From: Nocardia arthritidis NBRC 100137
Lineage (GTDB): Bacteria > Actinomycetota > Actinomycetes > Mycobacteriales > Mycobacteriaceae
Assembly: GCF_001612765.1 (NCBI RefSeq)
Contig: NZ_BDBB01000005.1
Location: forward strand, 62,001 to 126,000
Reading direction: 5' to 3'
Length of the DNA stretch: 64,000 nt
The notes beneath the pieces are model-generated. The model did no database searches, was not told the origin of the DNA, and saw nothing but the letters and a program-made list of their open reading frames with translations. The stretch's first letter is position 1. Every line of letters begins with the position of its first letter. The position numbers and the translations under genes are program-made. This document shows, in pieces, positions 26,654 to 35,283 of this stretch.

Positions 26654-27169
26654 ATGCGGATTCAGCTGGGCGAGCATGCGCCGGAGATCGAGGAGAGCGC
26701 GTGGATCGCGCCGAACGCCACCGTGATCGGCCGGGTGCGGCTCGGCGCGGAGGTGAGCGTCTGGTACAGCGCGGTGCTGCGCGGCGACTTGGAGACGATC
26801 GAGGTCGGCGCGCGCAGCAACATCCAGGACGGTTGCGTGCTGCACGCCGACCCAGGCTTCCCGCTCACCGTCGGCGCGGGGGTCTCGGTGGGCCACAACG
26901 CGATCCTGCACGGCTGCACCATCGGCGAGGACGTGCTGGTCGGCATGGGCGCCACCATCCTCAACGGCGCCGTCGTCGGGCCCGGCAGTCTGATCGCGGC
27001 CAACGCGCTGATCCCGGAAGGGGCACGGATTCCGCCCGGTTCCCTCGTGGCGGGAGTGCCCGGCAAGGTGCGCCGGGAGCTCGGCGCCGAGGAGCAAGAT
27101 CGCATTCGCCTGAATGCGACTGTCTACTTAGCAAATACAGCTCAACATCGCACGGGAAATCAGGTGTGA
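26654..27169 (+). CDS. gamma-class carbonic anhydrase family protein
   Basis: 171 residues with hexapeptide repeats that make a left-handed beta helix. The three metal-ligand histidines appear in CVLHADPG (about 62-69) and VGHNAILHGCTIGE (about 81-94), with the Arg/Asp/Gln set in VLRGDLETIEVGARSNIQDG. These match the Cam/CaiE/PaaY-like group, which binds zinc or iron and may hydrate CO2 or hydrolyse acyl-CoA thioesters. The ATG at 26654 is preferred; a GTG two codons earlier (26648) is also in frame. It follows the AraC regulator by 24 bases and could be on its transcript. Confidence 0.9.
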   Translation: MRIQLGEHAPEIEESAWIAPNATVIGRVRLGAEVSVWYSAVLRGDLETIEVGARSNIQDGCVLHADPGFPLTVGAGVSVGHNAILHGCTIGEDVLVGMGATILNGAVVGPGSLIAANALIPEGARIPPGSLVAGVPGKVRRELGAEEQDRIRLNATVYLANTAQHRTGNQV

Positions 27170-27173
27170 AACA

Positions 27174-27194
27174 GGACACATTGATCAAGTGTCC
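27174..27194. promoter_or_regulatory. inverted repeat upstream of the small ORF at 27336
   Basis: GGACAC (27174-27179) and GTGTCC (27189-27194) flank the self-complementary TTGATCAA (27181-27188), with one extra A on the left. It lies in the 166-base gap between the carbonic anhydrase gene and the small protein gene, in locally AT-richer DNA that also has TGATAG at 27207, a possible -10. It resembles an operator for a dimeric repressor. The cognate regulator is unknown. Confidence 0.4.
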
Positions 27195-27335
27195 AGTCAA
27201 GATCGCTGATAGCATTCAGCCAGCGTGCCCGGCGACCCGGGCTCTCCTGTCGACACGGTTGTCGTGCGACTTGTAGCGCAGTGGTGAACCCACCCGGGTC
27301 GGTGGGTGGGCGAGCGTGAGGCAGGAGGTATCACG

Positions 27336-27521
27336 GTGTCGTACGTGCAGTCGGGTGTGCACGGGCCCAAGGGCCGGATCAGCGTCGCCGACATCGCGGC
27401 CCAACCCGGCGGAGTCGAGGCACTCCAGCGCCGGGTTCATGAATTGCGTTCCCGCGGTGTGGATTTCGCCGCGAACGCGATCGAGAAGGAGATGGTCGAG
27501 CTGGATCTGCCGTGCCGATGA
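27336..27521 (+). CDS. small conserved-looking protein, 61 residues
   Basis: The GTG at 27336 has a perfect AGGAGG (27323-27328) seven bases upstream, which decides the start over an earlier in-frame ATG at 27306. The protein is soluble and charged, with no signal peptide: it starts VSYVQSGVHGPKGRISVADI, has a likely helix VEALQRRVHELRSRGVDF, and ends ELDLPCR. A good ribosome site, own palindrome-containing upstream region and normal codon use argue that it is real. I do not recognise a family and assign no function. Confidence 0.65.
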   Translation: MSYVQSGVHGPKGRISVADIAAQPGGVEALQRRVHELRSRGVDFAANAIEKEMVELDLPCR

Positions 27522-27546
27522 CTCCGTTGCCACGGTCACCGCGGGT

Positions 27547-28542
27547 TCACGATTCCGCGGTGACCGTGGCCAGTCCGGCCGTGGTGTGCTGATCCAGCGC
27601 CATCAACGCGGCCCGGATCCGTACCGGTTGCCAACCACCGTCGAGCCTGCGCAGACGCACCGTTCCCTCGGTGCGATGCCGCGCCAGGTCCCGTGACATG
27701 GTCTTCGCGGTGGCCAGATCGTCCGGATGGATCTGCGGCCTCGGCTGCCCCGGCCGGTCCTCCCAGGCGATCTCCGGCATGGGCGCGCCGATCCACCGGA
27801 TCAGCCGCAACGAGCGCAGATTGACGATCGCGCGGTACTCGCCGGGCTCGGTGGCGGCTTCCAGCAGCGTGTACTCCAGGATCGCGGGCGGCGGCGCCGC
27901 GGGGACCGCGGTGGCCGCGCCGATGTCCTGGGTCACGCCGCGCAGCAGCACGTGACGCTCGCCGCGGTCATCGGGCTCGGCGACGATCCGGCAGGCGAAA
28001 TGCGCGGCGCGCAACGCGTCGTCGTCCCGTCGGACGGTCCATACCGCCTGGTGCTCGGTGCCCGGCGCGGAGTTGACGATCTTGGCCAGCGCCTCGCTTT
28101 CGTCGCGGTTGGTGACCAACCGGGTGAACGCGCCCGCGATGGCCAGCTCGGCGGCACGGTTCTCCGGCGCGACGCCGTACAGGTCCAGCAGGTCGGTACT
28201 GCGCACCGAGCGGTGGGTCGTGAGATCGAAATACCACGCCCCCATCGGGTCGGCCGTCGTGACCGGCTCCCGCCGAGGGCCTACCCACAGGCGGACGGCA
28301 TGCGCCCGCCGCGGCGCGATGAGCAGCGGCTCGGCCAGCACCGTGCGCCGCCCGTCAGCGGAGACTTCCGCCACCGGCACACCGGTCGCGCATGCCCGCC
28401 CGAGTGCCGCCTCCGCGTCGGCCAGCGACAGCGGATTGCGCACGATGTTGGTCAGCGGCACGAACGACTTCGGCGAGGACCCCACCGCGATCACTCGTCC
28501 CGGAGAACCCGAGAAACACTCGACGAGAACCCATTTCGTCAC
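27547..28542 (-). CDS. PAS-like sensor domain protein (DUF5593-like)
   Basis: 331 residues from the GTG at 28542; a longer reading from 28593 adds 17 residues that are rich in Arg and Gly and unlike the rest. The N-terminal part (WVLVECFSGSPGRVIAVGS) resembles proteins with a DUF5593 domain from Nocardia and Rhodococcus. The middle, GAWYFDLTTHRSVRSTDLLD (about 100-120) and LRLIRWIGAPMPEIAWEDRP (about 245-265), looks like two PAS/GAF-type sensory units; the latter is followed by IHPDDLATAKTMSRDL, a classic PAS C-terminal turn. No output domain such as a kinase or helix-turn-helix is present. A stress-signal or ligand-sensing adaptor role is an inference. Confidence 0.65.
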   Translation of the reverse strand: MTKWVLVECFSGSPGRVIAVGSSPKSFVPLTNIVRNPLSLADAEAALGRACATGVPVAEVSADGRRTVLAEPLLIAPRRAHAVRLWVGPRREPVTTADPMGAWYFDLTTHRSVRSTDLLDLYGVAPENRAAELAIAGAFTRLVTNRDESEALAKIVNSAPGTEHQAVWTVRRDDDALRAAHFACRIVAEPDDRGERHVLLRGVTQDIGAATAVPAAPPPAILEYTLLEAATEPGEYRAIVNLRSLRLIRWIGAPMPEIAWEDRPGQPRPQIHPDDLATAKTMSRDLARHRTEGTVRLRRLDGGWQPVRIRAALMALDQHTTAGLATVTAES

Positions 28543-28663
28543 CACTCGGGTCCCCGCGCTCCACCGCCGCGCGACCCGTCCGGCTTCCCCCATAGAGTGA
28601 AATATGTTCGGCTGGTTATCATTTCGTCAATCCCCGTCCCTGACCGCGATACCCTCCGCGCGG

Positions 28664-29476
28664 TCAGGAACGGAATACCATGTCCAGCACCTTCTCGTGG
28701 TACGACCCGGCGATTCTTGTGACCAGGTCCACAGCGATGGCGTCCAGCCCGACCAGCACCTTGGCCTCGCCTCGCGCGGCGCCACGCAGGATCGTCCGCG
28801 CCGCGGCGGCGGGACTGGTCCGCGCCACGTGCCCTTCGAATCGGCGCACCACCTCCTCCGCGTCGATCCCCGGCGCGACACTCGCCGACCGGGCGATTCC
28901 GGTGAGCACGCCACCGGGGTACACCCCGGTGACCCGAACCGAGCCGCCCGCCGCCCGCATGTCCTGGCGCAGCGAATCGGTGAAACCGCGCACGGCGAAC
29001 TTCGCCGCGTTGTACGGCGCGTGCCGCGCCACGGCCACCAGGCCGAAGGCGGAGGACATGTTGACGACATGTGCGCGATCGGCGGCCAGCAGATGCGGCA
29101 GGAAGGCCTTGGTCCCGTTGACGACACCCCAGAAGTCGACGGCCATCACTTGTTCGAAGTCGCTGAACGGCGACTCGAGCACGCTGCCGACGTGCAGGAT
29201 GCCCGCGTTGTTGAACAGGGCCTCCACCCGGCCGAACCGCGCGACGGTCCGCTCCGCGTACGCGAACACGGCCGCGCGGTCGGTGACGTCCACCGTGCTC
29301 ACCTCCGGCTCCCGCCCTGTGGCCGCGCACAACGCCCCCGTCTCGGCGACAGCCTCCGCCGACTTGTCCGACAGCGCCAAACTTGCCCCCGCACCGGCCA
29401 GTGCCACGGCCAATTCCCGGCCGATACCGGAACCCGCCCCGGTGATCGCCACGACCCGATTCGCGAAATACCCCAT
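28664..29476 (-). CDS. short-chain dehydrogenase/reductase
   Basis: 270 residues of the classical SDR family. The cofactor loop TGAGSGIGRELA is at about 13-24, with LALSDKSAEA after strand 2 (Asp in place of a basic residue points to NAD(H)). NNAGILHVG follows at about 89-97, and the catalytic Ser and Tyr-Lys are in NMSSAFGLVAVARHAPYNAAK (Ser at about 143, YNAAK at about 155-159). The C-terminus (GSYHEKVLDMVF) is like a group of mycobacterial SDRs acting on lipids or steroids; the substrate is unknown. It is divergent from a TetR regulator that probably controls it, with 225 bases between. Confidence 0.92.
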   Translation of the reverse strand: MGYFANRVVAITGAGSGIGRELAVALAGAGASLALSDKSAEAVAETGALCAATGREPEVSTVDVTDRAAVFAYAERTVARFGRVEALFNNAGILHVGSVLESPFSDFEQVMAVDFWGVVNGTKAFLPHLLAADRAHVVNMSSAFGLVAVARHAPYNAAKFAVRGFTDSLRQDMRAAGGSVRVTGVYPGGVLTGIARSASVAPGIDAEEVVRRFEGHVARTSPAAAARTILRGAARGEAKVLVGLDAIAVDLVTRIAGSYHEKVLDMVFRS

Positions 29477-29701
29477 GGCTCAATCCCTTTCCGCACCGGC
29501 CGAAGGTCCGGCCGGACGCCAACCACAGGCTAGCCAGTCGAATATGGACACGCGACCGACTCGGCGGGACCACACCGTCCGGCGATGCCCGCTCACGCTC
29601 AGCCCACTCGATGAAATAATGGACGTTCCCGCCCGCACCCGTCGCGACGCCGCGCCCACCGGCCATAGCCCGGCCGCCGCGCCGAACCCACTGGAGAGCC
29701 G

Positions 29702-30325
29702 ATGCCAACCATCTCGCCCATGCTGCAACGCATCCTCGAGAAACCGGTCGCCGACGGCGAGAAGCTCCTGGAAAGCGCGCTCTCGGCGTTCCTGGATTTC
29801 GGCATCAAGCGGACCAGCATGGGCGAGATCGCCCGCCGCGCGGGGATCAGCCCGGCCACGCTGTACCGGCGCTACGAGTCCAAGAACGACCTGGTCGAGG
29901 CGGTCAGCGTGCGGGAGGCACAGCGCTTCGTCGCCTCGATCGAGAAGCAGGTGCGCACGGTCTCGGGCAACGACGATCAGCTGGTCGAGATCTTCGTGGC
30001 GTTCATCGGCGCCATCGCGGGCAACGAACTGCTGCGCAGGCTGCTGCGGACCGAGCCCGACCTGATCCTGCCCCGGCTGACCACCGAGGCGGGGCCGATC
30101 CTCGCCGTCGGCCGCGACTACCTGGCCGAGAAGCTGCGCGAGCTACGGGATGCCGGTGGCACGCACGACTTCGACGCCGATCTGGTCGCCGAGATCATGG
30201 CCCGGCTGGCGCTGTCGCTCGCTCTCACCCCCGACGGTCTGATCCCGGTCAGCGATCGCGGCGCGGCGCGCGAATTCGCCCGCCGCACCCTCCTGCCGAT
30301 GGTCGGCGTCGGGGTCAGCGCGTAG
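29702..30325 (+). CDS. TetR-family transcriptional regulator
   Basis: 207 residues. The N-terminal helix-turn-helix is complete: LLESALSAFLDFGIKRTSMG, then EIARRAGISPATLYRRYESK (about 42-61), the standard TetR recognition helix. The C-terminal helical domain (from about 75) is of the general ligand-binding type and gives no hint of ligand. It is divergent from the SDR gene, its likely target. The last 183 bases overlap the end of the minus-strand methyltransferase reading frame. Confidence 0.92.
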   Translation: MPTISPMLQRILEKPVADGEKLLESALSAFLDFGIKRTSMGEIARRAGISPATLYRRYESKNDLVEAVSVREAQRFVASIEKQVRTVSGNDDQLVEIFVAFIGAIAGNELLRRLLRTEPDLILPRLTTEAGPILAVGRDYLAEKLRELRDAGGTHDFDADLVAEIMARLALSLALTPDGLIPVSDRGAAREFARRTLLPMVGVGVSA

Positions 30326-32110
30326 TCCGACGCCGAACGCGGCGGCCACCCGCTCGTCCAGCTCGGCCTGCGCCGCGAGATCCGGCGCGCGGCCCTCCAC
30401 GAACTCACGTACCAGATCGATCACACCCCCCGACCGGGCGGCCGCCGGGTCGGGCACCGGCAGCCGCGACACGTACTGGGTGATCCACCGCCGCCTGCCC
30501 GAGTACAGCCGATTGCCGCAGACCACGTCGTAGAACCGCAACCCGAGCGCCGAATTGGCCACACCCATCAGCAGATACGCCAAGCGCGTCGCCTCGGCGG
30601 GCACACCGGCCAGATCGGGCAGCGAGATCCAATAGCAGTCACCGTTGACCACCGCGCGCGAACCGTCCAGCGCGAAACGCGGCCGGTCGCTGATGTCGGG
30701 GAAGACCAGCTTCGGCTCGCGCCATAGGTGCGGGCGCTGCGGCACCCAGATCTCGTACCAGGCGCGCCCGCTCTCGGTGACGTAGCGGCGTCCGGCCAGC
30801 GTCTCCCGATGGGACCGCAGATACGCGGCCGCGGCGGGATATTCGTCGAGATCGATCGGCGTGCGGCGTGAACTGGCCAAATCGTAGGGGTACAGCACGC
30901 GAAGCTCTCGGGCGCGGGTAGCTCGCCACGGCGCGAGATCGTGGTGGGTGATCAGATCGAGCAGCAATTCGGACTCCGGACACGGCTCGGCCTGAGCCCA
31001 GCGGTCGGAGATGAACACGCGGTCGGCGGTCGTCTTGATGCCCACTCGGATGCGCGCCACATCGCCGAAACTGCGCCAAGTCGCCCCCGCTATCCGCGCC
31101 AGCCAGGAATCGATCGCGTCGTGCGACATCCGCCACGCGACCTCCGGTTCCCGCGCCACACCCCGGCGAGTCCTTCGTTGCGCCCTGAGCTCCGGTGGCC
31201 CTTCGCGCGTCACCGCGCCGGTCGAACTGCCGTCGCGGCCGCGCCCGGCTTCGGCGGTGTCCTGGGACGTCGGCTCCTGGGGTTCGGTCGCCAGCTCGCC
31301 GACCTCGATGACGAAGGTCCGGCCGTTGTACTCGACGATCGAGCCGCCCGGGTCGACCAGCGCCTCGAACAACGTCTTCGCACCGGGTGTTTCGCCGGTG
31401 GCCTCGTAGGCGGAGACGTAGCGGCAGCCGTCGTCGTGCCCGGCGCGCCGAGCGATGGCGATCGCGGGGAGGACGGCGGCGGTGAACAGCTTGGTGTCCC
31501 CCAGGTCGTACAGCTCGACCGGAGCCAGTTCGGTCACCAGCAGCCGCCGGATGTTCGCGCCTGCCTTGGTGGTCAGGAACCGGTTGGCGCACAACAGGCC
31601 GAGCACGCCTGTCGCGGACAGCAGCCGCGGCAGCGTCGCCACGAACGGATGGGTGAGGTCGATCCGCCCGCGCAGCCCGAACCGCTTGCTCAGCAACTGC
31701 GCCGTCGATCCGCCCAGCTGCTGGGTGCGCACATACGGCGGGTTGGTGATCACCGCGTCGAACGAGCCGTCCGCGAGCTCGGCCTCCACTGCGAGGAAGT
31801 CGGCCCTGCGCCATTGCGCGGCGATCCCCGCCGCGCGTGCGCGCTCGCGGGCGACCGCGAGCGCTCGGGCATCCAGGTCGTAGCCGATCAGCACCAGGCG
31901 AATGCCGGGGAACCTGGTCACGACCTCGTGGTGCACGGCGAACAGCAATTCACCGTCGCCGCAGGCCGGATCGAGTACGCGCAGGACGCCCGTGTCCGAG
32001 AACTCGACATGGCGGAGCAGCCGTTGCGCCAGGAACCGGGCCAGCACAGGGGGCGTGTAATGCCTGCCGTGCCGTTTGCGGTCCCGCGCGGCGGGGGCTT
32101 CGGACGCCAT
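30143..32110 (-). CDS. solitary DNA adenine methyltransferase (Eco57I/TaqI-like)
   Basis: 655 residues from the ATG at 32110. It opens with RHGRHYTPPVLARFLAQR, the GxYYTP-type element of gamma-class N6-adenine methyltransferases; motif I is VLDPACGDGELL (45-56) and motif IV is ITNPPYVRTQ (121-130). The C-terminal half, from about 340, resembles the TaqI-like target recognition domain (WRSFGDVARIRVGIKTTADR, NRLYSGRRRWITQYVSRLPV). No PD-(D/E)xK or other nuclease motif is seen and no restriction gene is adjacent, so it looks like an orphan methylase or a degenerate type IIG enzyme. The last ~61 residues are antisense to the TetR gene and low in complexity; the real end may be near FGVGLRADPD, with a frameshift or true overlap. 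Confidence 0.8.
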   Translation of the reverse strand: MASEAPAARDRKRHGRHYTPPVLARFLAQRLLRHVEFSDTGVLRVLDPACGDGELLFAVHHEVVTRFPGIRLVLIGYDLDARALAVARERARAAGIAAQWRRADFLAVEAELADGSFDAVITNPPYVRTQQLGGSTAQLLSKRFGLRGRIDLTHPFVATLPRLLSATGVLGLLCANRFLTTKAGANIRRLLVTELAPVELYDLGDTKLFTAAVLPAIAIARRAGHDDGCRYVSAYEATGETPGAKTLFEALVDPGGSIVEYNGRTFVIEVGELATEPQEPTSQDTAEAGRGRDGSSTGAVTREGPPELRAQRRTRRGVAREPEVAWRMSHDAIDSWLARIAGATWRSFGDVARIRVGIKTTADRVFISDRWAQAEPCPESELLLDLITHHDLAPWRATRARELRVLYPYDLASSRRTPIDLDEYPAAAAYLRSHRETLAGRRYVTESGRAWYEIWVPQRPHLWREPKLVFPDISDRPRFALDGSRAVVNGDCYWISLPDLAGVPAEATRLAYLLMGVANSALGLRFYDVVCGNRLYSGRRRWITQYVSRLPVPDPAAARSGGVIDLVREFVEGRAPDLAAQAELDERVAAAFGVGLRADPDADHRQEGAAGEFARRAAIADRDQTVGGESERQRQPGHDLGDQIGVEVVRATGIP

Positions 32111-32284
32111 ATCGGGATTCTGCCTCGTCGCGCCGTGCCGATCGCCGTAACTCGGACAACAGGATTGCGGAACCGCGCGCGTCGCGGCCGACTCGCCCGC
32201 CTCCGGTGACCGCACGGCTTTCGCGGCGAGGTGTTCGATGCTAGCGTCTGGTCTCGAAATAAGACTGACAAAGGAGGCGGGGGA

Positions 32285-32971
32285 ATGACAGTGACGACAG
32301 ACGACTTCACGGCGCTGAGCCGGTTGCTCGACGAACGGTGGACCTGCAGGCAATTTCGCCCGCAGCCGGTCGAGCGCGACACCATCCATGCCCTGTTGCG
32401 CCTGGCCCAGCGGACGCCGTCGTGGTGCAACACCCAGCCCTGGCAGGTCGTGGTGACGGAGGGGGCCGGCACGGATCGTTTCCGGAAGGAACTCGTCGAG
32501 CACATCGCCACCGCCACGCCCGCACCGGATTTCGAGTTCCCGGCGCAATACACCGGGGCGTACCGGGACCGCAGGCGGGAATGCGGAAAGCAACTCTACG
32601 AAAGCGTCGGCATCGCCAAAGGCGATCACGAGAAGACCATGCGCCAGGCTGTGCGGAATTTCGAACTCTTCGACGCGCCGCATGTGGCGATCGTGACCAG
32701 CGAAGCCGATCTCGGCATATACGGAGCGGTGGACTGCGGTCTCTACATCGGCAGTTTCCTCTTGGGCGCCCAGAGCCTCGGTCTCGGCGCGGCGCCGCAG
32801 GCCGCACTGGCCACATACTCCCCGTTCATCCGGGAGTACTTCGGAATCCCGGAGCATCGCAAGGTCGTCGCCGGAATCTCGTTCGGATACCCCGACCTCG
32901 ATCATCCTGTCAACGGTTTCCGCACCACCCGGGCCGAGCCCGACGAAGTCGCCACGTGGTTCGCCGACTGA
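32285..32971 (+). CDS. nitroreductase-family flavoprotein
   Basis: 228 residues from the ATG at 32285, preceded by AAGGAGG. FMN-contact motifs of the nitroreductase fold are visible: ERWTCRQFRPQPV (about 17-29), RTPSWCNTQPWQVVV (about 43-57; Ser/Asn/Gln binding the flavin) and the C-terminal AGISFGYPDLDHPVN (about 198-212). The middle GLYIGSFLLGAQSLGLGAAP is the family's dimer helix. Such enzymes reduce nitroaromatics, quinones or enones with NAD(P)H. Divergent from the DNA methyltransferase (174 bases) and convergent with an HxlR regulator. Confidence 0.92.
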   Translation: MTVTTDDFTALSRLLDERWTCRQFRPQPVERDTIHALLRLAQRTPSWCNTQPWQVVVTEGAGTDRFRKELVEHIATATPAPDFEFPAQYTGAYRDRRRECGKQLYESVGIAKGDHEKTMRQAVRNFELFDAPHVAIVTSEADLGIYGAVDCGLYIGSFLLGAQSLGLGAAPQAALATYSPFIREYFGIPEHRKVVAGISFGYPDLDHPVNGFRTTRAEPDEVATWFAD

Positions 32972-33053
32972 TGCCGCCGTGCGCGGCCTCGCCCGGCGGG
33001 GTCGCGCCGACGAAGTATTCGCGCCGCGCCCGCCGTCGGTCACCGCGCCTTCG

Positions 33054-33539
33054 CTAGCGCGCGTGACCCGCGGCGGCCTCGCTACCGGTGACGCCCAGCA
33101 AACCGGGTCCCGGTTCCGGGGTGACCTCCCGTGCGGTGAGTTCGGTTCCACACGAATCGCATTCGAGTTTGACGTGCGCCTCGCCCGGGCAATCGCGATG
33201 GGTGTAGCGCACCGGAGCCCCCTCGGGCGCCGTGTAGGTGTCACCCCAATCGCGGATGGCCAGCAGAATCGGGTAGATGTCGTGGCCTTTGGGGGTGAGG
33301 CGGTACTCCTCGTGCGCGCCCACGGCGGCCTTCTGTTTGACGAGGATGCCGTTGTCGATCAGCCGGTCCAGACGGTCCTGCAGCCTGCTGCGCGAGATCC
33401 CCAGGGCGCTCTGGAAAGCGTTGAACCGCCGGATACCGGAGAAGCAGGACTTGAGGATCAGCAGAGTCCAGCGATCACCGAAGATCACGAGTGGGCGCGT
33501 GATCGAGCACGGCACGTCGGCCAGTTCTTCGTAGCGCAC
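33054..33539 (-). CDS. HxlR-family transcriptional regulator with zinc-binding tail
   Basis: 161 residues. Residues ~10-105 are the winged helix of the HxlR group: CSITRPLVIFGDRWTLLILK at the start, FNAFQSALGISRSRLQDRLD for the recognition region and YRLTPKGHDIYPILLAIRDW for the wing and dimer helix. The C-terminal ~50 residues add CPGEAHVKLECDSCG, a cysteine set that could bind zinc. HxlR proteins sense redox or electrophile stress, and the convergent nitroreductase 82 bases away is a plausible functional partner. The start is the GTG at 33539. Confidence 0.9.
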   Translation of the reverse strand: MRYEELADVPCSITRPLVIFGDRWTLLILKSCFSGIRRFNAFQSALGISRSRLQDRLDRLIDNGILVKQKAAVGAHEEYRLTPKGHDIYPILLAIRDWGDTYTAPEGAPVRYTHRDCPGEAHVKLECDSCGTELTAREVTPEPGPGLLGVTGSEAAAGHAR

Positions 33540-33684
33540 CTCCCGATGCTACCGACCATCGAGCCGCCCTCGCCCCGTGAAACTTCACGATCTCCGCCTG
33601 CCCGGGCACCCACACCCACCAAGCCACCTGATCGGCGCACGCCACCGCCGGTTCGCCGGCCCCTTGCGCGCAGCCGGGAAACGC

Positions 33685-33717
33685 GAAGCGGGCCCCGGGA
33701 GTGCCGGGGCCCGCTTC
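33685..33717 (-). terminator. terminator of the FAS-II operon
   Basis: A perfect 14-bp inverted repeat (GAAGCGGGCCCCGG and its complement) with a 5-base GAGTG loop, 10 bases beyond the accD6 stop. There is no U-run on the minus strand, as usual for actinomycete hairpin terminators. Confidence 0.85.
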
Positions 33718-33727
33718 GGTGGATGAA

Positions 33728-35161
33728 TCAGAGCGGGATGTTCTTGTGGTGGCTGGCGCGGGCCGGGGCCGCGGCGAGGGCCGCGGCGATGACGCTGCGG
33801 GTCTTCGCCGGGTCGATGACCTGGTCGACCACACCGATCGCGATGGCGCGCTCCACGCCGCCCGCGATGCGCTCGTGTTCGGCGGTGAGCCGCTCGTGCA
33901 GCGCTTCGCGCTCCTCCTCCGGCGCGGCCGCCAGCGCCTTCTTGTGCAGGATGCCGACCGCGGCCTTGGCGCCCATGACGGCCACCTCGGAACCGGGCCA
34001 CGCGTAGACCGCCGTCGCCCCGAGCGAACGGGCGTTCATCGCGATGTAGGCGCCACCGTAGATCTTGCGGGTGACCAGGGTGACCCGCGGAACGCGCGCC
34101 TCGGCGAACGCGTGCAGCAGCTTCGCACCGCGCCGCACGACGCCTTCCCATTCCTGGCCGACACCGGGCAGGTAACCCGGAACGTCGGTGACCACGATCA
34201 GCGGGATGCCGAACGCGTCGCACAGCCGCACGAAACGCGCCGCCTTCTCCGCGCTTTCGGAGTTCAGGCAGCCGCCGAGGCGGATCGGGTTGTTCGCCAG
34301 CACGCCGACGGTGCGGCCGCCGAGACGACCGATACCGGTGACGATGCTGCGGGCGTACAGTCCCTGCAACTCCTCGAACGACGACTCGCCGTCGACGTTG
34401 TCGAGCAGCTCGTGGATGATCGGCTTCACGTCGTAGGCGCGCTTGGCCGATTCCGGCAGCATGGCCTTCAGGTCCACGTCGCCGTGCTCGGCCGCGACCA
34501 GGTCGAACTCGCCCTGCTCGGCGAACATCGACACCAGGCGGCGCGCGCGGTGCAGCGCGTCGGACTCGTCGTCGGCCACGATGTGGGTGACGCCGGACTT
34601 CTTGCCGTGCGTCTCCGGCCCGCCCAGGGTGGCCATGTCCACCTGCTCGCCGGTCACGCTGCGCACCACGTCCGGGCCGGTCACGAAGACGCGGCCTTCC
34701 GGAGCCATGATCACGATGTCGGTCAGCGCCGGGCCGTAGGCGGCGCCACCGGCGGCGAAGCCGAGCACCACGGAGATCTGCGGAACCAGGCCGGACGCGC
34801 GGACCATGGCCTCGAAGACCTGGCCGACCGCGTGCAGCGCCTCGACGCCCTCGGCCAGGCGAGCGCCGCCGGAGTGCCACAGGCCGACCACGGGGACACC
34901 GGAGTCGATGGCGGTGTCGATGGCGTCGACGATGTGCTTGCAACCCTCCACGCCCATCGCGCCGCCCATGACGGTCGCGTCGGAGCAGTAGGCCACTGTG
35001 CGGACGCCGTCCACCTCGCCGATGGCGGCGAGCACGCCGGACTTGTCGCGCGGGTGGAGCGGAAGAATGGTGCCGGGATCGAAGAAGCGCTGGAGTCGAC
35101 CGAGCGGATCACGCGGGTCTGTCGCAGTCTCTTGATGCAACGCGGGAGCGATGATTGTCAT
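33728..35161 (-). CDS. accD6: acyl-CoA carboxylase beta subunit AccD6
   Basis: 477 residues of carboxyltransferase. The first half carries LWHSGGARLAEGVEAL (about 94-109) and FAAGGAAYGPALTDIVIM (about 135-152, the oxyanion GGAAYG), and the second half LGGCLNSESAEKAARFVRLC, VTDVPGYLPGVGQEW and KIYGGAYIAMNARSLGA (about 370-386), the second oxyanion glycine pair. With the biotinylated alpha subunit encoded elsewhere it makes malonyl-CoA for FAS-II. Its place as last gene after kasA, as in M. tuberculosis Rv2247, supports AccD6 over the paralogues. The gene is 122 bases downstream of kasA with a stem-loop between them and is followed by a strong terminator. Confidence 0.93.
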   Translation of the reverse strand: MTIIAPALHQETATDPRDPLGRLQRFFDPGTILPLHPRDKSGVLAAIGEVDGVRTVAYCSDATVMGGAMGVEGCKHIVDAIDTAIDSGVPVVGLWHSGGARLAEGVEALHAVGQVFEAMVRASGLVPQISVVLGFAAGGAAYGPALTDIVIMAPEGRVFVTGPDVVRSVTGEQVDMATLGGPETHGKKSGVTHIVADDESDALHRARRLVSMFAEQGEFDLVAAEHGDVDLKAMLPESAKRAYDVKPIIHELLDNVDGESSFEELQGLYARSIVTGIGRLGGRTVGVLANNPIRLGGCLNSESAEKAARFVRLCDAFGIPLIVVTDVPGYLPGVGQEWEGVVRRGAKLLHAFAEARVPRVTLVTRKIYGGAYIAMNARSLGATAVYAWPGSEVAVMGAKAAVGILHKKALAAAPEEEREALHERLTAEHERIAGGVERAIAIGVVDQVIDPAKTRSVIAAALAAAPARASHHKNIPL

Positions 35162-35220
35162 CGCGTGGTCTCCTCACCTCGATGAGTGTGCCGCTGCTGC
35201 GGCTGCGTATGTCGAACCAC

Positions 35221-35258
35221 GGCGGGGCCGGGCCAGTTCAGCTGGCCGACCCCGCCGG
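35221..35258 (-). terminator. stem-loop between kasA and accD6
   Basis: Outer arms CGGCGGGG/CCCCGCCG (8 bp) and inner arms GGCCAG/CTGGCC (6 bp), separated by a small internal loop, with a 5-base apical loop. It lies 26 bases after the kasA stop. It may be a partial terminator or an mRNA processing/stability element that lowers accD6 output; the sequence cannot decide. Confidence 0.5.
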
Positions 35259-35283
35259 GATCGTTGTGCAGTCGATCGCGCGG

